A stretch of DNA of 14,978 nucleotides from Spirochaetia bacterium (GTDB taxonomy: Bacteria; Spirochaetota; Spirochaetia; Treponematales; Breznakiellaceae), in assembly GCA_025997655.1 (NCBI GenBank), contig BNUW01000057.1:1-14978 (forward strand). The letters are read 5' to 3'. How positions within the stretch are numbered: position 1 is the stretch's first letter; each line of letters starts with the position of its first letter. Shown here in pieces: positions 1-6,199 of this stretch. The position numbers were made by a program, and so were the translations under genes. The notes under the pieces are model-generated. The model had not been told where the DNA came from. It did no database searches and was given only the letters and a program-made list of their open reading frames with translations.

Positions 1-1
1 T

Positions 2-112
2 GGCCGTCGGGACAATTTCTATACCGCTCTCAAGTATACCTTCAGCCGGTTTTTACATGAAGACTGGTCTGCTTTTATTGTTTTTGTTTGGGGTGATGAA
101 CCTGACGGGTGA
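2..112 (+). CDS. C-terminal fragment of an unidentified protein
   Basis: The frame starting at base 2 is open from the window edge to a TGA at 110-112 and encodes 36 residues. The peptide is rich in aromatic residues (TALKYTFSRFLHEDW, then FIVFVWGDEPDG) and ends in an acidic tail, which looks like the end of a real protein. I do not recognise the family. The next gene starts about 120 bases later behind its own ribosome binding site and a possible promoter, so this gene need not share its transcript. Another frame (3-149) is also open across part of this stretch, so the choice of frame is tentative. Confidence 0.35.
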   Translation, partial: GRRDNFYTALKYTFSRFLHEDWSAFIVFVWGDEPDG

Positions 113-145
113 TACTTTGAATTGCTGTGCAAGTATGGGCCGGGC

Positions 146-174
146 TTGACAACAGCCCTGCCCCCGGCTACAGT
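146..174 (+). promoter_or_regulatory. Possible sigma-70 promoter for the LysM-SLT-ftsK genes
   Basis: A perfect TTGACA (146-151) is followed after 17 bases by TACAGT (169-174), which matches four of six consensus -10 positions. The predicted transcript would start near 181 and carry a leader of about 50 bases containing the AAAGGAG ribosome binding site at 215-221. The -35 is strong and the spacing ideal; the -10 is only moderate. Confidence 0.4.
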
Positions 175-214
175 TTATGATAATGTCGGATGTAATGTCC
201 TTATTCTCGCTTAC

Positions 215-221
215 AAAGGAG
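215..221 (+). promoter_or_regulatory. Ribosome binding site that fixes the start at 230
   Basis: AAAGGAG lies 8 bases before the ATG at 230. It decides between this ATG and the in-frame upstream TTG at 122, which has no such signal. It is one of the few strong Shine-Dalgarno sequences in the window. Confidence 0.65.
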
Positions 222-229
222 CACGGTCA

Positions 230-1168
230 ATGGCGTCAACTATTGGTATTAAGGTTGCGGATGGGGAGTTTTATCCGGTTTTGGAGGAGAATTCTCCGGT
301 TAAGAAGCGGCTGATACTTACCACCGCGCACGATAATCAGAAGAGCGCTCAGATAGATCTGTATAATAGTTCTGCCAAGACCATGGCCGATGCCCTGTAT
401 GTCGGCAGCCTGGTGGTGGAGAATATTACGCCCCAGCCGAAGAAGACCCCTTCCCTGGAAATGATCCTGTCTGCCAATGAGTCAGGGGAGCTTTCGGCGG
501 ACATTGTGGACCTGGGTTCCCCCGGGGGTGAACGCCAGCATTTGAGCGTTTCCCTTCCTTCTTTGGAAGAAGAGGCGCCGACCGCGGACATTTCCGATTT
601 TGAACTGGAATCCCCTACACCAAAGGATCTGTATCCCCCCCGTGAACTATACGAAGAAGCGCCTGCTCCCGATGTTGAGGTTATACAGAAGGATTTCCCC
701 AAGCCGCGGTCCGTTGTTCCCTTGGTTGTCTGCGCCGCGGCGCTTCTTGTGGTGGTTTGCGGCTTACTGTATTTCTTCTTCCTTAATGACAGGGGTATCG
801 CAATACGCACCGGTAAAGGTCCCGCCGCTGTACCTGCTCCACCCCCTGCATCTGTACCTGCTCCAGCACCTGAGCCAAAGCCATCCCCTGCGGTTCCGGT
901 TATCTCGGCGCCGGAACAGCCCCGGGCAGCGGCTCCGGGGGCAGCCGACCGGACTCGGACCCTGCCGCCGGTAGCCTCGCATACGGTTCCCCGGACAATC
1001 CCCCAAGGAGGGGTTCCCTATACAATACGGTGGGGTGATACCCTTTGGGATATTTCGGATGCATTCTACCGCAATCCCTGGCTGTACCGGCGCATTGCCC
1101 AGGATAATAAGATCCGTAATCCGGCTCATATTATTTCAGGAACCACCATCAGGATTTATCCCCGGTAG
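230..1168 (+). CDS. Membrane protein with Hsp70 substrate-binding-like domain and C-terminal LysM
   Basis: This 312-residue protein has three parts. Residues 1 to about 95 resemble the beta-sandwich substrate-binding domain of Hsp70: TTAHDNQ at 31-37, a Tyr at 45, then ITPQPKKTPSLEM at 66-78 and ANESGELSAD at 82-91, in the same order and spacing as TTAxDNQ, GIPPAPRGVPQIEV and DxNGILxV in DnaK. An acidic and proline-rich stretch leads to one membrane segment (about 162-184) preceded by KPR, which predicts the N-terminus inside. A Pro/Ala-rich linker then ends in a LysM motif (about 264-311: YTIRWGDTLWDIS, later NPAHIISGTTIRIYP), expected to bind peptidoglycan in the periplasm. No Hsp70 ATPase domain is present in this gene. 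The start is set by AAAGGAG at 215-221. The stop is one base before the lytic transglycosylase gene. Architecture is seen or inferred from motifs; function is unknown, perhaps linking a cytoplasmic partner to the cell wall. Confidence 0.8.
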   Translation: MASTIGIKVADGEFYPVLEENSPVKKRLILTTAHDNQKSAQIDLYNSSAKTMADALYVGSLVVENITPQPKKTPSLEMILSANESGELSADIVDLGSPGGERQHLSVSLPSLEEEAPTADISDFELESPTPKDLYPPRELYEEAPAPDVEVIQKDFPKPRSVVPLVVCAAALLVVVCGLLYFFFLNDRGIAIRTGKGPAAVPAPPPASVPAPAPEPKPSPAVPVISAPEQPRAAAPGAADRTRTLPPVASHTVPRTIPQGGVPYTIRWGDTLWDISDAFYRNPWLYRRIAQDNKIRNPAHIISGTTIRIYPR

Positions 1169-1169
1169 T

Positions 1170-3341
1170 ATGAGGGGTTCGGCTCCCCGGTTTTCCGCAT
1201 TCCTCTTTGTTTCCCTGGTTAGCCTCGCCGGATGCCTTGTGTCATGCGGGGCCGAAACGGTTTTGGGCTTACCCCGTGATGAAGCGGCCTCCAGGCTCAA
1301 AAAAGGTGACATCACCTTTATCCTCGACAGTCCCCCGGAAGCGATGGGGGAACTTATCCGGCTCCACGTTTCGGCCCCCTATTACGCCGGGCTTTTGGTT
1401 AAGGCCCGTGGGCCTTCGGCCTCCGGGAATCAAGACCGGGCCGCGGTCCTGTTTGAGACCAGCCTCATAGCGGCCTGCATAGGCGGGAAGGATGGCCGTC
1501 TCCAGCGGGAAGCCGGCGGGGAACTCATGCGGTTCCTCCTGGAATGGGATGTTCCGGAGGTCGAGCGTTTTCTGGGCAGGCTGGAGGGAAAGGGCAGGTC
1601 CCTGCTCAGCGCGCCGGCAATCCGGAGCCTCCGGGCGGCGTGTTTTTATAGGCTGGGGCGCTTTGCCGACATTGAAGCCCTGTATGCAGGTGTGGGGGAC
1701 CGAAGCCCCTGGGACCGGGCCTTTATGCTCCTGGCCGCCGGTGAGGGATCTGCGGCGGACTTCTTTCTGGGGGATGCTTCCCTTGAGGAGGCCCGGCCCT
1801 GGGCTCTGGAGGAATTTGGGGACCGGCTTGCGGAGACGGCCGGAAGAGCGGTGGCAGAGGCGGCGGCCGGTCATGCCGCCATGGTCCGTTCAGCCTACGG
1901 TGAAGGGCTGGCCCATTTCCGTGCGGCCCTGACAGCGGAGGAGGGCCTTTTCTTCCGGTATCCCGCATTGGTGGGGGAACTGGGCCGGGCGTTCCAGTTC
2001 GGTTCGGCGCCAAATGAGGGATTGACGCTGTTCCAGGATTGGGATGTCCGCCTCCAGGGAGATAAACCGGAGCTTCGGTACCTCGTTCTTTACTATGCCG
2101 GCAGAATCCAGCGCCAGCTCCGGCAGTATGACCAGGCGGCGGCGTATTTTGACCGGGCTCTGGATATTGCCCCGGATGAGCTCCAGGCCGATGCCTGTAT
2201 ATGGTACATTCTCAGCATGAGCCTCCAGGAACAGCCCGGGGAAACCGCCGCCCTGATCGGGAACTATATCACCCGGTGGCATCAGGATGATTACTTTGCG
2301 GATATCCTGGACCGCCTGGCCCGGTATCTCGTTGCCAAGCGGCGTTGGGACACCCTTGCGGAGGTTTTTTCCCTAATCGAACTCCGTTCAGATGGCGCCA
2401 CTATCGCCAAGTACGCCTATATCCTGGGCAGGGCCGTGTCCGAGGGCCTTATCAAACCCGCCCCCCGGCCTGCGGAAGATTACTTTCGGATAGCCCTGGA
2501 CCGGGGGAACGCTTCCTTTTATTACCGGGCCATGGCCGCTTCACAGGTGGGGGCAGCCGCCGTTCCCATTCCATCGGACCAAAGGTCCGTTGACCAAAGG
2601 TCGAATGCCGATGATTTGGGCTTTCTCCTGGGCTTTTTTGAGTACGGCGCCGCAGGTTTGGCCTATGACTTTATAAAGGACGATACGGACCGGTTCAGCC
2701 CCGTGGAACTGCGGACCCTGGCCGCCGCCTTTGCCGCCGCCGAACACTGGGAGGAATCCATTCGGGTGGTTACCGCCTATGCGGGCCGGGCGGGGTATGT
2801 GATGACCCGGCAGGACCTGGTTTTCTACTACCCCCGAGCCTTTGCGGACCTGGTGGAGCCCCTGGCTCGGGATGCGGAGATCCCGGTGGAACTCCTCTTC
2901 GGCCTCATCCGCACCGAAAGCGCCTTTGCACCGGGGATCCGCTCCCGGGTTGGGGCGGTGGGGCTTACCCAGCTTATGCCCGCCACCGCTCAGGAAATGG
3001 CGGACAGGATACGCCGCCGCGGGGGGCCCAATTACGCCGAGGATGGGAAACTTCACCTGGAGGACCCGGCGGTAAATATTCACCTGGGGGCGGTGTACCT
3101 CCGCTACCTTATGGACCGCACCGAAAGTCCCCTGATGGCCCTGCTGGCCTACAATGGCGGCATGGGGCGGCTCCGGCGCTGGCGAAACGCCGAGGCCAAA
3201 CTGCCGGGGGATCTGTTCCTGGAAACCATCGAGTACAACGAAACCCGGGAATACGGCCGGAAGGTTTTGTCCGCCGCCGCCGCCTACGGATATCTGTATT
3301 ATGATATGACGATGGAAGCGGTTCTTGCCGATACTTGGTAG
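1170..3341 (+). CDS. Lipoprotein lytic transglycosylase (SLT domain) with helical repeats
   Basis: A predicted periplasmic peptidoglycan-cleaving enzyme of 723 residues. It starts with a signal sequence and a lipobox (LAGC with Cys22, or LVSC with Cys26). A long alpha-helical region follows, with TPR-like stretches (for example around YYAGRIQRQLRQYDQAAAYF), resembling the superhelix of Slt70-type enzymes. The catalytic domain is C-terminal: GLIRTESAFAP carries the catalytic Glu at about residue 583, followed by VGAVGLTQLMPATAQ and LLAYNGGMGRLRRW, the standard SLT motifs. Family knowledge: such enzymes cut MurNAc-GlcNAc bonds and leave 1,6-anhydro ends. I chose the ATG at 1170 because it gives a clean signal peptide; the open frame extends back to 1035 only by overlapping the LysM gene. 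No ribosome binding site is evident. The start lies one base after the upstream stop (TAGTATG), so translation is probably coupled. Confidence 0.9.
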   Translation: MRGSAPRFSAFLFVSLVSLAGCLVSCGAETVLGLPRDEAASRLKKGDITFILDSPPEAMGELIRLHVSAPYYAGLLVKARGPSASGNQDRAAVLFETSLIAACIGGKDGRLQREAGGELMRFLLEWDVPEVERFLGRLEGKGRSLLSAPAIRSLRAACFYRLGRFADIEALYAGVGDRSPWDRAFMLLAAGEGSAADFFLGDASLEEARPWALEEFGDRLAETAGRAVAEAAAGHAAMVRSAYGEGLAHFRAALTAEEGLFFRYPALVGELGRAFQFGSAPNEGLTLFQDWDVRLQGDKPELRYLVLYYAGRIQRQLRQYDQAAAYFDRALDIAPDELQADACIWYILSMSLQEQPGETAALIGNYITRWHQDDYFADILDRLARYLVAKRRWDTLAEVFSLIELRSDGATIAKYAYILGRAVSEGLIKPAPRPAEDYFRIALDRGNASFYYRAMAASQVGAAAVPIPSDQRSVDQRSNADDLGFLLGFFEYGAAGLAYDFIKDDTDRFSPVELRTLAAAFAAAEHWEESIRVVTAYAGRAGYVMTRQDLVFYYPRAFADLVEPLARDAEIPVELLFGLIRTESAFAPGIRSRVGAVGLTQLMPATAQEMADRIRRRGGPNYAEDGKLHLEDPAVNIHLGAVYLRYLMDRTESPLMALLAYNGGMGRLRRWRNAEAKLPGDLFLETIEYNETREYGRKVLSAAAAYGYLYYDMTMEAVLADTW
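2577..2606 (+). repeat. 15-bp imperfect tandem duplication inside the transglycosylase gene
   Basis: GACCAAAGGTC occurs at 2577-2587 and again at 2592-2602 in 15-base units, giving the repeated peptide DQRSV-DQRSN. The length is a multiple of three, so the frame is kept. It falls between helical segments, probably in a loop. Confidence 0.6.
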
Positions 3342-3342
3342 T

Positions 3343-5565
3343 ATGCGCCCTGTGAAGCCCTACCGCATCTTCTCTATCATTGCCGCCCTGGGACTCGCCA
3401 TTGCAGCGATGCTCTTAGGGGTCTCTATCACCGGGGCGCTCCTCAACAAGCCCGAACTTGCCGGGGGGCCCGGGGATTTCCTGGTACGCGCCTACGGAGT
3501 GCTGGCTTTCATGGTTCCCCTCTATTTTTTAGCCGCCGCCATCATCCTGGCGGACCCCCATTTCCGGCCGGACCGGATTCTTATCCTTACCGGCAGCACC
3601 CTCCCCTTTTTAACCCTGGCCATCGGCTTCTCCTTTCTCCGGGATTTCAATATCCGTTCCCAGGAATGGGCATTTCTCGCGCAAACCGGACGAATCGGTT
3701 TTAGCCTGATCATTATCCTCCTGACGGTGATAGAAAGCTTCCTGATCATGACCCTGACATCCATTTTTTTCCCCGATCCCGAAGCTATCAAGCGCCCGGG
3801 ACCGGTCGGGCTTCTGGAACAGCGGGAAGCGCCCGGGGAAGACAATATGGCGGCGGCGGATAGTGCCGCTGCAGCCGTCTCCGGGGATGGGGAGGATCTT
3901 ATGGAAACCGGCGTCTTCCTCCTACCGGACTATACCCTGCCCAGAGTTCTGATGGTCCCTGAAGAGGATATCGAAGCAGACGCCGATGGTGATGATGGCT
4001 ATGACGATGAAACGGATGCCCAAAACGATGATATCTATGATGAGAAACCGGTACTTGCAAGTGTGGAGGCGGTAGTTTCCGAGGTTCCCGTGGAGAAGGC
4101 CCCCGCAAAAGCCTCCAAGCCCAAACACAAGGGGGTCTACAAGGTCCCCGTGGAGGGTATCCTCGAAGAGCGCCCCGACGGTGAGTATTGGGTTATCGAT
4201 GACGCCACCCGGCAGGCGGGCCACACCCTGGAGGACACCCTGGAGGAGTTCAAGATACAGGCGAAGGTCATGAACATCCGCAAGGGGCCGGTCATTACCA
4301 TGTACGAGATACTTCCTGCGGCGGGGGTGAAGCTTTCCAAGATAGTGGGCCTGGGGGATAATATCGCCCTGCGGCTTGCCGCCGCCTCCATTCGTATCGT
4401 GGCCCCCATCCCCGGTAAACATGCCGTGGGTATTGAGGTGCCCAACGCCAGGCGGAACATCGTGTCCCTGCGGGAACTCATTGAGGGAGAACTGCGCCGG
4501 GAAAAAAGCCGCGAAGGGAAGAAGATGGAAATCCCCGTAATCCTGGGTAAGGACATCTCCGGGGAAGCCCAGACCGTGGACCTGGTATCCATGCCCCACC
4601 TGCTTATTGCCGGGTCCACCGGATCGGGCAAATCGGTCTGCGTCAACGCCATGATCCTCTCCATCCTCTACCAGCGTGCCCCCGCAGAATGTAAGCTCAT
4701 CCTCATCGACCCGAAGGTGGTGGAGCTCAAGCTCTACAACGACATCCCCCATCTCCTCACCCCGGTGATCACCGAGCCGAAGAAAGCCTTTCAGGCGCTG
4801 CAATACTGCATCTACGAGATGGAACGCCGCTACGCATGCCTGGATTCCATGGGGGTCCGGGACATCCGCAGCTACAACAAGCGGATCAAAGAGCGCAGCA
4901 TGGCAACGGAACACATGCCCTACATCGTGGTGGTGATCGATGAGTTTGCCGACCTTATGGCCACCACCGGCAAGGAACTGGAAAGCACCGTGGCCCGCCT
5001 TGCCGCCATGAGCCGCGCCGTGGGCATTCACCTGGTCCTTGCCACCCAGCGCCCCTCCATCGACGTGATCACGGGCCTTATCAAGGCCAACATCCCCAGC
5101 CGCATCGCTTTCATGGTTGCCGGCAAGATTGACAGCCGCATCATCATCGACATGGTGGGAGCGGAAAAACTGCTGGGCAAGGGGGACATGCTCTACGCCG
5201 GTGTGGTGGACCCCTTCCCCGTCCGCATCCAGGGCGCCTTTGTGTCCGATGAAGAGGTGGAACGGGTGGTGGAGCACGTCAAAACCCTGGGGGAGCCCGA
5301 CTATATTGATGATGAGATTTTCATCGACGATGATGATGAAGACATGGAGCCATCCCTGTTTGATAACGGCGAGGACCCCCTCTACGAAAAAGCCCTGGAA
5401 ATCGTGATGCAGCAGCACAAGGCCAGCGCCAGTTACATCCAGCGGCGGCTTAAGATCGGCTACAACCGGGCGGCCCGGCTGGTGGAATTGATGGAACACA
5501 ACGGTGTGGTGGGGCCGGCCCAGGGGTCTAAGCCGCGGGAATTGCTGCGAAACCCCTCTTTGTAG
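3343..5565 (+). CDS. ftsK: DNA translocase FtsK/SpoIIIE
   Basis: Septal ATP-driven DNA pump that moves chromosome termini during division. The 740-residue protein has four N-terminal membrane segments (about 8-34, 46-70, 78-98, 120-145) and an acidic linker (D/E-rich near residues 205-235). A motor domain follows, with Walker A GSTGSGKS at 424-431, Walker B VVVIDEFADL with Asp533, and the family signature LATQRPSIDVITGLIKANIP. A second acidic run (DDEIFIDDDDED) precedes the C-terminal winged-helix gamma domain (about 678-740: ASYIQRRLKIGYNRAARLVE), which in the family reads DNA polarity sequences. Length fits the short SpoIIIE-like class. ATG 3343 is preferred over the in-frame TTG at 3325 because the latter overlaps the upstream gene. 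The start is one base after the transglycosylase stop, again as TAGTATG, so the two are probably translated together. The gene ends three bases from a convergent lipoprotein gene. Confidence 0.96.
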   Translation: MRPVKPYRIFSIIAALGLAIAAMLLGVSITGALLNKPELAGGPGDFLVRAYGVLAFMVPLYFLAAAIILADPHFRPDRILILTGSTLPFLTLAIGFSFLRDFNIRSQEWAFLAQTGRIGFSLIIILLTVIESFLIMTLTSIFFPDPEAIKRPGPVGLLEQREAPGEDNMAAADSAAAAVSGDGEDLMETGVFLLPDYTLPRVLMVPEEDIEADADGDDGYDDETDAQNDDIYDEKPVLASVEAVVSEVPVEKAPAKASKPKHKGVYKVPVEGILEERPDGEYWVIDDATRQAGHTLEDTLEEFKIQAKVMNIRKGPVITMYEILPAAGVKLSKIVGLGDNIALRLAAASIRIVAPIPGKHAVGIEVPNARRNIVSLRELIEGELRREKSREGKKMEIPVILGKDISGEAQTVDLVSMPHLLIAGSTGSGKSVCVNAMILSILYQRAPAECKLILIDPKVVELKLYNDIPHLLTPVITEPKKAFQALQYCIYEMERRYACLDSMGVRDIRSYNKRIKERSMATEHMPYIVVVIDEFADLMATTGKELESTVARLAAMSRAVGIHLVLATQRPSIDVITGLIKANIPSRIAFMVAGKIDSRIIIDMVGAEKLLGKGDMLYAGVVDPFPVRIQGAFVSDEEVERVVEHVKTLGEPDYIDDEIFIDDDDEDMEPSLFDNGEDPLYEKALEIVMQQHKASASYIQRRLKIGYNRAARLVELMEHNGVVGPAQGSKPRELLRNPSL

Positions 5566-5568
5566 GGT

Positions 5569-6090
5569 TCACCATTTCCGTACTGCCGAAGCAACCGGTT
5601 CGTAGGTCATACAGATTATTTGCCCCGTCTTTACATCAATGGCCTTTACCCGTAAATAATCTACTTTACCGAGGTTGGTAATTGCACCGGTTATCACTAT
5701 ATCCGCGCCAAGCACCCATCCCGCTGGAATTGTCTGGTCATCAGAAATCCCGTCCGGCGATTGGAATTTCTGTCCCCCTTTTCGTGTTGAAAAACTTGTT
5801 TTATCAATAATAATGAATTTGCCGGTTTCTACCATTGTCCTTACTAACAGAGCTGACATATACTCGCTTCGTGAGGTTTGTTTTGGCTTTTTACCGCTAT
5901 TCGTTATTTCATGAATGTCTAAAATAGCCACCCTTGATTCAGGTTTTACATTTTTGGATATAGCATCCCTGGCGATTGCAACATTTTGATCCATGTTTTT
6001 TTTCGTTTCTCCGCTGATAGACACACATGAAACCAGTACGAAAAAAGGGATGCTGAGAAAGGTATATCGTATTAGAGACCGATATTTCAT
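5569..6090 (-). CDS. Small CsgG/LpoB-like lipoprotein
   Basis: A 173-residue predicted lipoprotein. The signal peptide (MKYRSLIRYTF, hydrophobic core) ends in the lipobox LVSC with Cys22. The mature part shows a pattern I associate with CsgG/LpoB/TolB-N-like folds: RVAILDIHEI, then SALLVRTMVETGKFIIIDK, GADIVITGAITNL, and LRVKAIDVKTGQII. In that group the LpoB members activate penicillin-binding proteins and CsgG members form secretion pores; at this length the LpoB-like role is more plausible, but this is a fold-level guess. The gene is more AT-rich than its neighbours and is in the opposite orientation, possibly from transfer or an insertion. It has a strong promoter (TTGATA, 17 bases, TATACT) and an AGGAGG (6103-6108 on the plus strand) unusually far, 12 bases, from the ATG. 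Its stop is three bases from the ftsK stop, leaving no room for a terminator between them. Confidence 0.75.
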   Translation of the reverse strand: MKYRSLIRYTFLSIPFFVLVSCVSISGETKKNMDQNVAIARDAISKNVKPESRVAILDIHEITNSGKKPKQTSRSEYMSALLVRTMVETGKFIIIDKTSFSTRKGGQKFQSPDGISDDQTIPAGWVLGADIVITGAITNLGKVDYLRVKAIDVKTGQIICMTYEPVASAVRKW

Positions 6091-6112
6091 TTTAAAACCA
6101 CGCCTCCTGTAT

Positions 6113-6141
6113 AGTATAGCTCAATTTGCTTTTCATATCAA
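6113..6141 (-). promoter_or_regulatory. Sigma-70 promoter of the small lipoprotein gene
   Basis: On the minus strand TTGATA (6141-6136) is separated by 17 bases from TATACT (6118-6113). Each hexamer matches five of six consensus positions. The AGGAGG ribosome binding site lies just downstream at 6108-6103. Confidence 0.65.
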
Positions 6142-6162
6142 TGATGTATTTGTCCCGGCCAC

Positions 6163-6191
6163 TTCCCACATTTCCCAAAAAGCTATATAAA
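6163..6191 (+). promoter_or_regulatory. Weak promoter candidate for the DEAD-box helicase
   Basis: TTCCCA (6163-6168) and TATAAA (6186-6191) are 17 bases apart. The region is very AT-rich, so other -10 registers (TATATA 6184-6189, TATATT 6192-6197) are possible. The -10 ends 8 bases before the ATG at 6200 and there is no Shine-Dalgarno sequence, which would fit a leaderless transcript. Confidence 0.3.
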
Positions 6192-6199
6192 TATATTAC

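Noticed and set aside
57..149. Short plus-strand frame starting ATG at 57 with a signal-like hydrophobic stretch
   Set aside because: Only about 30 codons, no ribosome binding site, and the overlapping frame ending at 112 looks more protein-like.
1035..1169. Longer start for the transglycosylase
   Set aside because: It would overlap the LysM coding region and would bury the signal peptide and lipobox inside the protein.
3922..5499. Long open frame (525 codons) on the minus strand opposite ftsK
   Set aside because: It is the antisense shadow of a clear ftsK gene. The peptide is rich in His, Asp and Gly with no recognisable domain, as expected from reversed GC-rich codons.
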